A stretch of DNA of 64,000 nucleotides from Arthrobacter sp. YN (GCF_002224285.1 NZ_CP022436.1:2728001-2792000), one strand, 5' to 3'; positions 52,554-64,000 are shown, counted from the stretch's first letter. The notes: generated by a model not told the origin, from the sequence alone. Made by a program: numbers and translations.

Positions 52554-53416
52554 CAGTCATCAAGACATTGTGGCATCACAAATTCGTCGTGTTGCCTGTC
52601 CTGCTGGTGACGGTGCTCGCAGCCGTCTACGTGTACTCCTTTGCCCCACGCTCCTACGAAGCCAAGGCAACGTACGCGATTGTCAATCCAAAAATACCCA
52701 CCGCGCTCGAGTTGGAGAAGAACCCGGCCCTGAACCTGCTCAACTCGGACAACCCTTATCTTCGATCAGCGGACTCCTCGCTGATTGCCCAGGTAGTGGG
52801 TACCAGGCTGAACGATGACACCACCGGGGATGCCCTCCAGAGGGAGGGGCTGAGCACGGACTTTACGGTCCAACGTCCGCCGGCTTCTTTCCTGATCGAG
52901 ATTGCCGCAGCTTCTGACAGCAAGGATAAGGCCGTTGCCACGGTCAAAGCCCTGGGGTCCCGTCTGGAAGCTGACCTGCTGGCCATCCAGTCCATCAACG
53001 GCGCACATGAGCGTTTCTTGTACACTTCCCTGATGGTTGCTGCGCCGGACAACGCCACCGAGCAGTTCTCCAGCCGCCTCCGCTCACTGATCGTTGTCCT
53101 GGTGGCCGGAATCGTGCTCACCTTTGGGGCAGTGTCCATAGCCCGGGGCCTTGAAACATCGCGGGTGCGGGCCCGGGCGGCGTCCCCGGCGGGGGAGCGG
53201 AACAAGACGTCCCGCCGCAAAGACCATCAAGACCCTGACCCGAACGGGCCGGCTGCAGGAGGTCCCGGCCTTGACGAGCTCACTATCCAGGAGATTCTGA
53301 CACCCGCCCAGGCAGGCCGCAGGGCAGAGCGGCCTTTCGCAGCAAACGGCCCGCTGAGTGAACCCCTGCGGTCCACCAGCAACGGGAAGTCTCCCGTCAA
53401 GGAAACATCTGCCTGA
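52541..53416 (+). CDS. Wzz/YveK-type chain-length determinant protein
   Basis: The 291-residue protein has a membrane helix at about 14-35, an extracytoplasmic domain of about 150 residues with Wzz-like V-N-P-K-I-P, a second helix at about 184-203 and a disordered C-terminal tail of about 85 residues. No tyrosine kinase domain is fused and none is adjacent, so length control may not use phosphorylation. It overlaps wzy by 13 bases. Confidence 0.8.
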   Translation: MDPVAVIKTLWHHKFVVLPVLLVTVLAAVYVYSFAPRSYEAKATYAIVNPKIPTALELEKNPALNLLNSDNPYLRSADSSLIAQVVGTRLNDDTTGDALQREGLSTDFTVQRPPASFLIEIAAASDSKDKAVATVKALGSRLEADLLAIQSINGAHERFLYTSLMVAAPDNATEQFSSRLRSLIVVLVAGIVLTFGAVSIARGLETSRVRARAASPAGERNKTSRRKDHQDPDPNGPAAGGPGLDELTIQEILTPAQAGRRAERPFAANGPLSEPLRSTSNGKSPVKETSA

Positions 53417-53426
53417 AAGGTAGCCC

Positions 53427-54776
53427 GTGAAACCAAGGACAGCCGGGGTCCTCAGCGGGACTGTTCTCGCCGGCCTTGCCGTTGCGGTTGCTGTTGCTGC
53501 AGCCAGCGGAGTAGTGCCCTTCGCCGGCGCGGGCACGCCCGGTCCAGGGCCTGCCGCCCCCTCAGCAACGGTGGCAGCAGGCAATGACGGTGTGACGCTG
53601 CGCCCCATTGACGGTGGCGCGGACTACTACGCACGATTCAAAGGCGGCCTCCCCGGCGATCCCGGGTTCTTCCCCATCGCGGTCTGGTTCGAAAGTGTCC
53701 TGGATAAGGGAAACATTGCCCTGGACACCGAAGCCGGGCTCAACACCTACGTGGAGCTGACCGCCAACTCCGACCTGAACCTGGTGAAGGCGTCGGGCAT
53801 GTACGCCATACCTACCTTCGAGTCCCCGGACGCCTCCGGCTTCGCCCTCAGCGACGAAGTAGACATGTGGGCCGGGCCCGGCAATGCGCCCTGGACAGGA
53901 AAGTACCCCGGCGAAGGGCCCCTGTGCGTACCGGAGAACAGCAAATGCGGGTACACAGTCCAAAGCGAGCGGCGCGCAGCAGCACCCCCGGGGGCCATGC
54001 TGTACTCCAACTACGGCAAAGGTGTCGCCTTTTGGCTCTCCGACGAAGAGTCCGTGGAATTCTTCAAAGGAATCCAGGACGTCGTGTCCGCAGACACCTA
54101 CTGGTTCACCGACCCCGGCATCTGTGCCAAGGGTGAAGGCGGTGCGCTTGTTGACTACGCCCGGGACCTGACACAGGATGAATGCCGGTTGGCGGCCAAC
54201 TACGGGTGGACCATCGAGCGGGTCCGGACACTGCAGGCCGGCGGCCCTGCCACACCCATTTGGGCCTTCGTCGAAGCAGGGCACCCCTTCAAGGATTCGG
54301 CCAACGCCACCACCATCACAGCGCCCCAGATCCGGGCAGCAGTATGGAGCAGCCTGATCCACGGCGCCAGGGGAGTGATCTATTTCAACCACAACTTCGG
54401 TGGCGACTGCATCTCCCAGCACGTCCTCCGCGACTGCGGGGTACAGGTCCGCCCCACAGTCACTGCGCTCAACCGCCAAATCACCGCCCTCGCCCCAGTC
54501 CTCAATGCCCCGTTCCTCGACGGCGCCACCACTGCCACAGGACCCGTGGATTTCACCACCAAACTCCACAACGGAAAGGTCCATGTTTTCGCCGGGGCGA
54601 ACAAGAACGCCGGTGGGAAGGCAAGCTTCCGCGTCCAGTGCGGCGGCAGCACCGCCGTCGTGATTGACGAAGACCGGACCATCCCGGTGGTGGACGGCAC
54701 CTTCACCGACACGTTCGCTGACGGAAACGCAGTCCATCTCTACCGCATCGAAGGCGGCGGGAGCTGCGGCTTCTGA
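53427..54776 (+). CDS. Secreted glycoside-hydrolase-like protein of the exopolysaccharide locus
   Basis: The 449-residue protein has a signal peptide or membrane anchor (about 5-30), a Pro/Ala linker and a large domain. F-P-I-A-V-W-F-E-S, Y-A-I-P-T-F-E-S, F-W-L-S-D-E-E and G-V-I-Y-F-N-H-N-F-G-G are spaced like strands of a TIM barrel, as in GH42-related glycosidases. Eight cysteines suggest disulfides. GTG start with GAAAGG upstream. It closes the forward operon and could trim or release polymer. The family was not firmly identified. Confidence 0.7.
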   Translation: MKPRTAGVLSGTVLAGLAVAVAVAAASGVVPFAGAGTPGPGPAAPSATVAAGNDGVTLRPIDGGADYYARFKGGLPGDPGFFPIAVWFESVLDKGNIALDTEAGLNTYVELTANSDLNLVKASGMYAIPTFESPDASGFALSDEVDMWAGPGNAPWTGKYPGEGPLCVPENSKCGYTVQSERRAAAPPGAMLYSNYGKGVAFWLSDEESVEFFKGIQDVVSADTYWFTDPGICAKGEGGALVDYARDLTQDECRLAANYGWTIERVRTLQAGGPATPIWAFVEAGHPFKDSANATTITAPQIRAAVWSSLIHGARGVIYFNHNFGGDCISQHVLRDCGVQVRPTVTALNRQITALAPVLNAPFLDGATTATGPVDFTTKLHNGKVHVFAGANKNAGGKASFRVQCGGSTAVVIDEDRTIPVVDGTFTDTFADGNAVHLYRIEGGGSCGF

Positions 54777-57554
54777 CTAACGGCTGCTGTCGTCCCGCTC
54801 CCAGCCGGTTGCCACCGAACGCCCCAACAGCGGACGACGGCGGCCGACCACGGCGAAGGCCACGTAAACTACGGCGTCAACCGCCGACAACGGCCCCCTG
54901 ACGGAGGCCAGAAGCTCCCGTACCGTCCGGGACGTCGTAGCCCCAGCTTCCTGCCCGTCCTGTTCCGCATTGCCACGGTAGGAGCGGCGAAGCACAGCCA
55001 GCAGGGCTGACCTCGTCCGTGGCGTCCGCACCACCACAGGTCCGGTGGGAAGCACAGCCTTCTCCACCCCACTGAAAAGGCGATCCACGTAATAGTCATC
55101 ACCGGTCAGGATCGGAAACCCACCCAGACGATCATGACCAGCCCTGCCCAGGGCGTACGCACCCGCACCCCACAGCCCTTGGGCGTTGGACGGGATCCTG
55201 GCCCGCGCCCGATAGTAGGACCGCACCAGGACCGAAGCGCCCTCCGTGTCATATCGGAAAGCCGGACGGGCCGCCAACAGCGGACCGTCACCCAGTGAGG
55301 TCAGGACAGCGTGGACCGCCTCCGTAGTGACCTCGATGTCCGCGTCGAGGTAAAGGCGGGGCCAACGCTCCACCACCTGATCAGCTGCGTTCAACGCAGC
55401 GGCCTTCGACGCCGCCTCCACCTGGAGGACCCGCACCCCATGGAACCCGGACGCCACAGCCTCCGTCCCATCCGTGCACCCGTTGCACGCCACAATGACC
55501 TCCACGGTGCCCCAAGCAATCACGCCCTCCAGCGATTGAAGGGTCCTCGCGATGACGGAGGCTTCATTATGGGCAGGGATGATCACCGCACCGGATGGTG
55601 GCGCCACCCCTTGCGCTGGGGACATTTGCGCTGGGGACCGTCCACCGAGGGAAGCGTGAGGCAACCCCTTCCACCGCCTGCGGTCCACCACAGCCACAGC
55701 AGCCTCACGATGCCCGGGCTTATGGAGCCGGGCCAGCTCCGAAACCAACACCACAGCCCTGAACGCCGTCACCCTGACCGGGCCGCAGTACTTCTCCGCG
55801 TACCGGACACGATTCACGGACATCAACGCATTCAACTGCGGCGAAGTACCCGAACCCCCACGTTCATGCCACATCCGGGCCAACGGCTCACACCAGATCG
55901 AACGGCCCGAATCACGCACCCTCCGGCAATAGTCCGTTTCCTCCGAATACAGGAAGAACTGCTCATCCCACCCGCCGACGTCCCTGGCGGTATCGGCACT
56001 GATCAACAGCGCGGCACCGGTGGCCCAATCAACACGGTGCGCATGGAGGTAACTCTCCGGATCAAAGTCCATCTCAGACAACCACCCCGGCCTGCCCTTC
56101 ACCCGGGACCCCAAAGCCGCGTCTCCCAGCGCTCGCAGAACACTTGGCTCCCGCCGCAGCGAAGGGTACACACTGCCGTCGTCATCCAGCAGGACAGGAA
56201 CCACCATCCCCGCGCCGGACAGTGCCATCCTTCGACGCAGCGCAGCTACCGCGCCAGTCTCCACCCGCAGGTCAGGATTCAGGATGAGATACGCGTCCGC
56301 GTCTCCGGCCACACGCATTGCGGCATTAATACCGCCGGCATAGCCGAGGTTCCCACCGGTGCGCACGGGAATGATGTCGGGATGCCTCAGCAGCTCGGCC
56401 ATGGTGCGCTCATCGGGAGAGTTGTCCGCCACCACAACCTTGAGGGACTGCTCCGCCGTTTCTTCCCGCAGGCTGGCAACCAACGCCGTAACGTCCTCGG
56501 CATTGTTGTACGTCACCACCAGCACTGCGACGTCGGCCCTGGCCCCTGCCGGGACGAACTGCCCCGGAGCACGGCTGGGCCCGTCCTCCGGGGTGCTGGA
56601 AACGGCAGGGGACAGGACGCCCGCAGCCGGGGCCACAGGTGCAGGCTGGACGGTACTACTACTGGACATCCGCAGCGTCAGGTAGGCCCCCGGGCCGTCC
56701 ACCAGGTACCGGCGGGCCAGCCGTCGCGGTTCCAGCATCAGCCGCCACCCCCATTCCAGTCCATGGGTGCTCACCCACACCGGAGCGCGCCTGATCCTGC
56801 CGGCGAGGAAATCAACAACCGCTCCGAAAGCCAGCAGGACCTTTGCCCCCGTCAGCTGCCCATATTCACAAATCCAGAGCTCCTGCCGGGGCTTTCCCAA
56901 ACCCACCACCAGGACGTCCACGCCAGCGTCAGCGATGTCCGCCGCCAAAAGCCTGGATGCATTCACGTCGGCGAGGACGGGACGCTCAGGAGCCCACCAA
57001 CCCGCCACCGTCAAACCGGAACGTTCCCGGGCAAACCTCTTCCGGATCAGTTCCTGCGCCTGCGGGCTTCCACCCAGGAAACCCACGCGAAGACCCCGGC
57101 GCTCGGCCTCATCCAGCAAGGGCTCCACCACATCACTGCCGGCCAGCCGTGGCCAGGCGTGGCCCGTGACCCTCGCCGCTTCGGCCACCAACGGTGCGCC
57201 GTCCAGCAAAGTCAGCCATTCCACCGGTGTCGGTTGGTCCAGCGTTCCGTGCCACCGGCTCCCTGAACCGAAATGACGGAGGTGGTCCAGATTGGCGGAA
57301 CAGACGCCCAAAGGCTTCGCGCCGCCGGACTGTGCACGGTCCATGATGAGCTCCACAGCCCGTTCGAAGTCCATCAGGTTCACCGGGGCGCCGCCCAGAT
57401 TCACCGACTGCTCTGCGCTGGCCCGCCCTGGGCTGGACCAGCCTTTGGACCGGCGCCCGTGGGGAGTCAGCAGCAATGCGCTGCTGTTTACGTCCAGGCC
57501 GGATGAGGGGTGGGGGAGTGCGCCTTGTCGGGGCGCGATCTTCGGCAGCAGCAT
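54777..57554 (-). CDS. Triple glycosyltransferase fusion: GT26 (WecG/TagA/CpsF) + GT2 + GT2
   Basis: The 925-residue protein has three catalytic regions. Residues about 55-295 form a WecG/TagA/CpsF domain (D-G-A-P-L-V, F-L-G-G-S-P, G-L-G-K-P-R-Q-E, G-A-V-V-D-F-L-A-G). Residues about 340-585 are a rhamnosyltransferase-like GT2 (V-V-T-Y-N-N, N-P-D-L-R, G-W-D-E-Q-F-F). Residues about 655-850 are a second GT2 (I-I-P-A-H-N-E, L-D-A-D-I, T-G-D-D-Y-Y). Linkers are Pro/Ala/Ser rich. The start at 57554 has GGAG about 8 bases upstream, and the frame is open 20 codons further. It converges on the secreted protein gene with no spacer. Confidence 0.85.
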   Translation of the reverse strand: MLLPKIAPRQGALPHPSSGLDVNSSALLLTPHGRRSKGWSSPGRASAEQSVNLGGAPVNLMDFERAVELIMDRAQSGGAKPLGVCSANLDHLRHFGSGSRWHGTLDQPTPVEWLTLLDGAPLVAEAARVTGHAWPRLAGSDVVEPLLDEAERRGLRVGFLGGSPQAQELIRKRFARERSGLTVAGWWAPERPVLADVNASRLLAADIADAGVDVLVVGLGKPRQELWICEYGQLTGAKVLLAFGAVVDFLAGRIRRAPVWVSTHGLEWGWRLMLEPRRLARRYLVDGPGAYLTLRMSSSSTVQPAPVAPAAGVLSPAVSSTPEDGPSRAPGQFVPAGARADVAVLVVTYNNAEDVTALVASLREETAEQSLKVVVADNSPDERTMAELLRHPDIIPVRTGGNLGYAGGINAAMRVAGDADAYLILNPDLRVETGAVAALRRRMALSGAGMVVPVLLDDDGSVYPSLRREPSVLRALGDAALGSRVKGRPGWLSEMDFDPESYLHAHRVDWATGAALLISADTARDVGGWDEQFFLYSEETDYCRRVRDSGRSIWCEPLARMWHERGGSGTSPQLNALMSVNRVRYAEKYCGPVRVTAFRAVVLVSELARLHKPGHREAAVAVVDRRRWKGLPHASLGGRSPAQMSPAQGVAPPSGAVIIPAHNEASVIARTLQSLEGVIAWGTVEVIVACNGCTDGTEAVASGFHGVRVLQVEAASKAAALNAADQVVERWPRLYLDADIEVTTEAVHAVLTSLGDGPLLAARPAFRYDTEGASVLVRSYYRARARIPSNAQGLWGAGAYALGRAGHDRLGGFPILTGDDYYVDRLFSGVEKAVLPTGPVVVRTPRTRSALLAVLRRSYRGNAEQDGQEAGATTSRTVRELLASVRGPLSAVDAVVYVAFAVVGRRRPLLGRSVATGWERDDSSR

Positions 57555-57742
57555 TCTCGGCTCTCCAGGCTTCAGGGGCCAGCTCAGGACACAACAATTA
57601 AGCCGGCGATCCATGCTGCTGCACTGCCTGGATCGCCGCGGACAGCCAAGGCTGCCCCTCCAACGCGTTAACTTGAGTTGTCTCCCGGCCTGCCTCAGGC
57701 GGGCTGCCGTACGGCCACTGTAGGCCCTTTTTCCGGACGCCG

Positions 57743-59152
57743 CTAGGGTTCCAAACCCTCCAAAAACTCCGCCAGGCGCACGGGCGCTGGAACCGGGTCA
57801 AATCCGGTGGCCCGGATCTTCGACAGGTCCAGAACGCTGCTGTGGGGGCGCGGGGCGGTACCGGGCTTGGCATAGTCTGCAGTGCTGACAGGCTTCACCC
57901 GGACGGGATCGGCCCCGCAGTGACGGAACACATCCCTGGCAACGCCGGCCCAGGATGCCCGCTCGCCGCTGTTGCTGACGTTGTACGTGCCATACGGGGC
58001 CTGATGGTCCACCAAATGACGGATGGCCGAAGCGACGTCGACGGCGAAGCTCAGCCTCCCCCATTGGTCATCAACCACGGACGGCGAAACCCCCTGGGCG
58101 GCCAAAGCAGCCATGGTTCGAACAAAGTTTCGACCCTCACCAACTACCCAACTGGTCCGCACGATGTAGTGCCGCGGGACCGTCGCCACGGCTATCTCTC
58201 CAGCTGCTTTGCTCTGGCCGTAGACACCCAGGGGCGTCGGATTTTCGTCCTCCCGGTGAACGTCGGTAGTTCCGTCGAAGACGTAGTCGCTGGAAACATG
58301 GACCAGCGTCAGTGAATGCTCGACGGCGATCCTCGCCAAGCGGGCCACGGCTGTTGCGTTGATGGCCCAGGCGGCCGCGCGGCCATCCGCGGTTTCGGCA
58401 GCGTCAACGCCCGTAAATGCTGCCGCATTGATGATGGTGGAGTACTTCCGCCAGTCCCGTGCCGCGTACGATTCCCACGACGTGAGATCGAAATCTGCCC
58501 GGCCGGCGAATTCCACGCTGGCCTCTCCGGCATACTCACCCCGTAAGGCTTTGCCTAGTTGCCCGTCCGCTCCGAGGACCAGCGTTCGCCGCGGCTGCAT
58601 GGGCTTTACGTCCGGCAAGCGTGGGTGGCCCTTGTCCTGGGTCGACAGAACAGCATGGTCCAACGGAATGGGCCACGGAACGGCTACGTGGTGGTCGGCC
58701 ACGTTGAGGAAGGTGTAGTCGTTCTGCGCCTCAGCACTCCAGTGATCATTGACCAGGTACGTGTACGCGGTGTCGTCCTCCAGGGTTTGGAAGGCGTTTC
58801 CAACACCGCGGGGAACGTACACCGCATCCTTGGGCGTCATTTCCGCACAGAACATGGTGCCGAAGCCGGGCCCCTCGCGCAGGTCCACCCACGCGCCAAA
58901 GATCCTCCCTGCCGCAACCGAAATGAACTTGTCCCACGGTTCGGCATGGATTCCCCGGGTAGTTCCCCGCGCAGCGTTGAAGGAAATGTTGTTTTGCACC
59001 GGCCCGAAGTCCGGGAGCCCCAGGTCCAGCATCTTCTTCCGATGCCAGTTTTCCTTGAACCATCCCCGGTCATCCCCGTGAACCGGCAACTCGAAAAGCA
59101 CCAGCCCTGGGATCGGTGTGTTTCGTGAACGCAACTGCTGTGCCGGCTCCAC
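57743..59152 (-). CDS. dTDP-rhamnose synthesis fusion: RmlC epimerase + RmlD reductase
   Basis: The 469-residue protein carries two enzymes. Residues about 10-185 are an RmlC cupin (G-I-H-A-E-P with the catalytic His, then Y-V-P-R-G-V-G-N-A-F). Residues about 190-469 are an RmlD SDR (L-G-A-D-G-Q-L-G-K, S-S-D-Y-V-F-D-G, Y-G-Q-S-K). Together they convert dTDP-4-keto-6-deoxyglucose to dTDP-L-rhamnose. It follows rmlB by 3 bases on the same strand, so they are probably co-transcribed. Confidence 0.92.
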   Translation of the reverse strand: MEPAQQLRSRNTPIPGLVLFELPVHGDDRGWFKENWHRKKMLDLGLPDFGPVQNNISFNAARGTTRGIHAEPWDKFISVAAGRIFGAWVDLREGPGFGTMFCAEMTPKDAVYVPRGVGNAFQTLEDDTAYTYLVNDHWSAEAQNDYTFLNVADHHVAVPWPIPLDHAVLSTQDKGHPRLPDVKPMQPRRTLVLGADGQLGKALRGEYAGEASVEFAGRADFDLTSWESYAARDWRKYSTIINAAAFTGVDAAETADGRAAAWAINATAVARLARIAVEHSLTLVHVSSDYVFDGTTDVHREDENPTPLGVYGQSKAAGEIAVATVPRHYIVRTSWVVGEGRNFVRTMAALAAQGVSPSVVDDQWGRLSFAVDVASAIRHLVDHQAPYGTYNVSNSGERASWAGVARDVFRHCGADPVRVKPVSTADYAKPGTAPRPHSSVLDLSKIRATGFDPVPAPVRLAEFLEGLEP

Positions 59153-59155
59153 GGC

Positions 59156-61074
<1,919 letters not shown>

Positions 61075-61080
61075 ACCGGC

Positions 61081-62013
61081 CTACAGCGCCGAAACGTCCT
61101 CCAGGGCGCGTCCTATCTCCGCAGGCAGAACCGTCAATTGTGCGTCCAGCAGTTCCTTGAGCTGGACGGCGTTCCTCGCCCCGACGATTGCCGTCGCCAC
61201 GCCGGGGCGTGAGAGCAGCCAGCTCAGGGAGACATCCATAGGTGTGCGACCCAGCCCGCGGGCAGCCATGGCCACTGCTTCCACCACACGGGAAGCCCTC
61301 GGTTCCAAATACGGCTCAACATAGGCAGCCAGGCGGTTCTGCGCGGCACGGGAATCCGCTGGAATCTGTCCACGGTATTTGCCGCTGAGGACGCCCCTGC
61401 CCAACGGCCCCCACGCCATAAGACCCAATCCGGCGTCCTCCACAGCAGGAATCAGTTCGTCTTCGGCCTTGCGCTGGACCAGGGAATACTCCGACTGGTT
61501 GGCCACCAGGGTGAATCCCGCCACAGCAGCTGCTTTGGCGGTCTGCCAGCCGTTGTAGTTGGAAATTCCCACATACCGGGCACGTCCGGTCCTCTGGGCA
61601 AGTTCCAGCGCTGAAAGGGTCTCGTCGAGTGGCACGTTGGCATCCCACTCGTGGGCGAACCAGATGTCGATGTAGTCGGTTCCCAGCCTTGCGAGGCTGG
61701 CATCGAGCGCGGACAGCATGGCGCCGCGTGAAGCATTAATGCTGCGCCTTGAGTCCGACGACGACACGCCGGCTTTGGTGGAGATGACCAGTTCGGAGCG
61801 GGCCACGACATCGCCCAACATGGAACCCAGCATGGCCTCGGCCTGGCCTTGGGCATAGGAGGCCGCCGTATCAACCACCGTGCCGCCGGCAGCGACAAAT
61901 GCGTGGAGGACTTCGGCAGCGTCCTGCTCATCGGTCTCCTGTGCCCAGGACATGGTTCCAAGGGACAAGGAGGACACGCGGAACCCACTGTTCCCGACAT
62001 AACGCTGCTGCAT
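61081..62013 (-). CDS. Aldo/keto reductase family protein
   Basis: The 310-residue TIM-barrel protein has the family pattern: D-T-A-A-S-Y for the catalytic Asp-Tyr region (Asp near 48, Tyr near 53), I-S-T-K-A-G-V with the catalytic lysine, and W-F-A-H-E-W-D with the histidine. The C-terminal V-G-A-R-N binds NADPH phosphate. It should reduce an aldehyde or ketone. The substrate is unknown. It converges on rmlA with 6 bases between stops. Confidence 0.9.
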   Translation of the reverse strand: MQQRYVGNSGFRVSSLSLGTMSWAQETDEQDAAEVLHAFVAAGGTVVDTAASYAQGQAEAMLGSMLGDVVARSELVISTKAGVSSSDSRRSINASRGAMLSALDASLARLGTDYIDIWFAHEWDANVPLDETLSALELAQRTGRARYVGISNYNGWQTAKAAAVAGFTLVANQSEYSLVQRKAEDELIPAVEDAGLGLMAWGPLGRGVLSGKYRGQIPADSRAAQNRLAAYVEPYLEPRASRVVEAVAMAARGLGRTPMDVSLSWLLSRPGVATAIVGARNAVQLKELLDAQLTVLPAEIGRALEDVSAL

Positions 62014-62065
62014 AGCTGCTAGCTTACGGGGAGTTCCCAGTCTTCATGACGTAGGGTCTATTCAC

Positions 62066-62899
62066 GTGAACTGGATAGAAGCAGCCTTGCTGGGCCTGGT
62101 GCAGGGCCTCACCGAATTCCTCCCGATCTCCTCGAGCGCACACCTGCGGATCGTCGGCTCATTCCTCCCGAATGCTTCCGATCCCGGTGCCGCGTTTACT
62201 GCCATCACGCAGTTGGGAACCGAAACCGCCGTCATCGTCTACTTCTGGCGCGACATCGTGAGGATCGTCCGCGCCTGGTTCGGGTCCCTCACTGGCAAAG
62301 TGGAGCGCAGCAATCCCGATGCCCGCATGGGGTGGCTCGTCATTCTGGGCAGCCTCCCGATCATCGTCCTGGGGTTGCTGTTCCAGGACCAGATCGAGTC
62401 GGTGTTGCGCAGCATGTGGATCGTGGCCACCATGCTGATCGTTTTCGGCATGATCCTGGCTGTCGCGGACGCGATCGGCCGGCAGGAGAGGGATCTCACA
62501 CAACTGACGTACAAGCACGGCATTCTGTACGGGTTCGCCCAGGCCATGGCCCTGATACCGGGGGTCTCCCGCTCCGGTGGAACCATCACCGCCGGCCTCC
62601 TCATGGGGTACACCCGTGAAGCCGCTGCCCGGTATTCGTTCCTGCTGGCCATCCCGGCCGTGTTCGGCAGTGGCCTGTACCAGCTGTACAAGACGGTTTC
62701 CAACGATGGACTGGCCGGTCCCTACGGCTTGGCGGAGACTGCGATGGCTACGGTCATCGCTTTCGTCGTCGGCTACATCATCATTGGCTGGTTCCTGAAG
62801 TTCGTCTCCACCCGAAGTTACCGGCTGTTCGTCTGGTACCGGATCCTCTTGGGCCTGGCCTTGTATGTCTTGCTGTATTTCAATGTCATCAGTGCCTAG
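62066..62899 (+). CDS. uppP: Undecaprenyl-diphosphatase UppP (BacA)
   Basis: The 277-residue membrane protein has the two BacA signatures: [15 protein letters not shown] (about 13-27) and [12 protein letters not shown] in the second half. It dephosphorylates undecaprenyl diphosphate so that the carrier can be reused for peptidoglycan and polysaccharide. The start is GTG. It is adjacent to mshC, a common actinobacterial order, and lies just outside the exopolysaccharide locus, which consumes the same carrier. Confidence 0.94.
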   Translation: MNWIEAALLGLVQGLTEFLPISSSAHLRIVGSFLPNASDPGAAFTAITQLGTETAVIVYFWRDIVRIVRAWFGSLTGKVERSNPDARMGWLVILGSLPIIVLGLLFQDQIESVLRSMWIVATMLIVFGMILAVADAIGRQERDLTQLTYKHGILYGFAQAMALIPGVSRSGGTITAGLLMGYTREAAARYSFLLAIPAVFGSGLYQLYKTVSNDGLAGPYGLAETAMATVIAFVVGYIIIGWFLKFVSTRSYRLFVWYRILLGLALYVLLYFNVISA

Positions 62900-62914
62900 C
62901 ACTAAGGTTGAGTC

Positions 62915-64000
62915 GTGAAATCGTGGACCTCCCGCCCTGTTCCTGAGCTGCCCGGCAGCATGCCGCAACTACGGCTGTTCGACACAGCCCTTGGCCGTGT
63001 AGTGGAGGTTGAACGGCAACCGGAACAGTCCATGTATGTCTGCGGCATCACGCCGTACGACGCGACCCACATGGGTCACGCGGCAAGCTACGTGGCCTTT
63101 GATCTCCTGAACCGTGCTTGGCGCGACGCTGGCCGCCGCGTCTCCTACGTCCAAAATGTCACGGATATCGATGACCCCCTGCTGGAGCGCGCCACCGCCA
63201 CAGGGGTGGACTGGCGCGAACTTGCCCAGAGCCAGATCGACCTGTTCCAGACCGACATGGACGCTCTGAACGTCCTTGCACCCAATCACTACATCGGCGC
63301 CGTTGAGGCCATCCCGGATATCGTTCCCGCCATCGAGCGCCTCATTGCCGACGGGGTTGCCTACCGCGTCCACGGTTCTGACGGTGAGCCTGACGGCGAT
63401 GTCTATTACGACGTCGAAATGGCAGGCAAGCGCTCGGACGCAACAGACGCCTGGACCCTGGGGGACGTGTCCGGACTCGGTGAAACAGAGATGCTGGCGC
63501 TGTTCGCAGAACGCGGCGGAGATCCCGCAAGGGCGGGAAAACGCCATGCACTGGATCCGCTGCTCTGGCGCGTGGCCCGCGAAGGCGAGCCACATTGGCC
63601 TGGCGCAAGCCTCGGAGATGGCCGGCCCGGTTGGCACATCGAATGCACGGTCATTGCACAGAAGTATCTTCCGGCACCCTTTACCGTCCAGGGCGGAGGC
63701 TCGGACCTCGTGTTCCCGCACCACGAAATGGGAGCCGGCCATGCTTACTCTCTGTCCGGGGTGCCCTTGGCACGGCACTATGCGCACGCCGGCATGGTGG
63801 GTCTGGACGGAGAAAAGATGAGCAAGTCCAAGGGCAACCTTGTTCTTGTCTCCAAGCTCCGAGCGGCTGGTGAAGAACCGGCGGCCATCCGCCTGGCGAT
63901 TCTGGCCAACCACTACCGTTCGGACTGGTCCTGGACCGATGAGGAGTTTGCGGCAGCCAAGAAGCGGCTGGCGCAGTGGCGTGAAGCAGCGGAGCATGCC
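62915..64000 (+). CDS. mshC: Mycothiol cysteine ligase MshC (cut by the right edge)
   Basis: The frame from GTG 62915 is open to the window edge and encodes 362 residues of a CysS-like ligase, perhaps 50 short of full length. Cys43 in V-C-G-I-T-P-Y-D (zinc ligand), the HIGH-like T-H-M-G-H, W-H-I-E-C, F-P-H-H-E and K-M-S-K-S-K-G-N are visible. MshC joins cysteine to glucosaminyl-inositol in mycothiol synthesis, the thiol of actinobacteria. AAGG lies upstream. It follows uppP by 15 bases. Confidence 0.93.
   Translation, partial: MKSWTSRPVPELPGSMPQLRLFDTALGRVVEVERQPEQSMYVCGITPYDATHMGHAASYVAFDLLNRAWRDAGRRVSYVQNVTDIDDPLLERATATGVDWRELAQSQIDLFQTDMDALNVLAPNHYIGAVEAIPDIVPAIERLIADGVAYRVHGSDGEPDGDVYYDVEMAGKRSDATDAWTLGDVSGLGETEMLALFAERGGDPARAGKRHALDPLLWRVAREGEPHWPGASLGDGRPGWHIECTVIAQKYLPAPFTVQGGGSDLVFPHHEMGAGHAYSLSGVPLARHYAHAGMVGLDGEKMSKSKGNLVLVSKLRAAGEEPAAIRLAILANHYRSDWSWTDEEFAAAKKRLAQWREAAEHA

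Noticed and set aside
55311..57266. A 651-codon open frame opposite the triple glycosyltransferase gene
   Set aside because: Its translation is rich in His, Arg and Pro with no domain, as expected for the antisense of a high-GC gene. The minus strand gives three clear transferase domains.

Overview
The window comes from a high-GC actinobacterium, most likely an Arthrobacter/Paenarthrobacter relative (Micrococcales). The pointers are a mycothiol ligase (mshC), the divergent glgC/glgA(glgM) pair, a MabA-like FabG, a fadE / tetR / fadA / fabG4 / maoC block resembling the mycobacterial fadE5-fadA2-fabG4-htdX region, and many GTG/TTG starts with 4-bp stop/start overlaps. Identifications rest on reading translations and motifs; no database search was run.

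Bases 1-11 kb: the end of a suf operon (sufT-like), a membrane-anchored zinc metallopeptidase, a divergent acyl-CoA ligase plus a frameshifted thiolase, a convergent biotin ECF transporter operon (bioY-bioM-bioN), an ABC-F protein, a YbaK / SURF1 / small Cys protein / DUF3099 operon, and fabG with a second SDR. Bases 12-14.6 kb: an orphan two-domain sugar-type ABC ATPase with a degraded second Walker B, facing a Roadblock/LC7 protein. A 36-bp motif is repeated upstream of each. Bases 14.6-23.3 kb: serB, an ABC ATPase, a TSUP permease, a SpoU methyltransferase, a type B L31 gene with a structured leader, a lipoate ligase-like protein, pepN and a YeiH exporter. Bases 23.4-28.3 kb: the circularly permuted ATP-grasp / alpha-E / transglutaminase trio, then an unusual zinc-ribbon SDR. 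Bases 28.4-37.8 kb: glycogen genes, then a beta-oxidation block under a TetR regulator with a composite palindromic operator. A tRNA-Leu(GAG) and its terminator follow.

Bases 38.3-41.3 kb (M20 peptidase, acyl-CoA dehydrogenase, DUF5703, acidic protein) and 61-64 kb (aldo/keto reductase, uppP, mshC) look like ordinary actinobacterial core. Between them lies a Wzx/Wzy-type exopolysaccharide locus of about 20 kb (41.4-61 kb). It has an initiating phosphoglycosyltransferase, an amino-sugar cassette (Gfo/Idh/MocA oxidoreductase, epimerase, DegT aminotransferase, PglD-like acyltransferase), a GT2, a flippase, a WsaF-like glycosyltransferase, a polymerase, a Wzz-like protein and a secreted glycosidase-like protein. 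Facing it are a triple glycosyltransferase fusion, an RmlC-RmlD fusion and rmlB, with rmlA divergent. From the second to the ninth gene of the forward operon each start overlaps the previous stop, apart from one short spacer at the beginning, so translation is probably coupled.

The flippase carries a one-base frameshift, and the thiolase at 2.8-4.0 kb carries an equivalent one. Each is either a sequence error or a real inactivation. The least conventional items are the triple glycosyltransferase, the split flippase, the paired 36-bp motif around the orphan ATPase/Roadblock genes, and the ligase/thiolase pair beside the biotin transporter.
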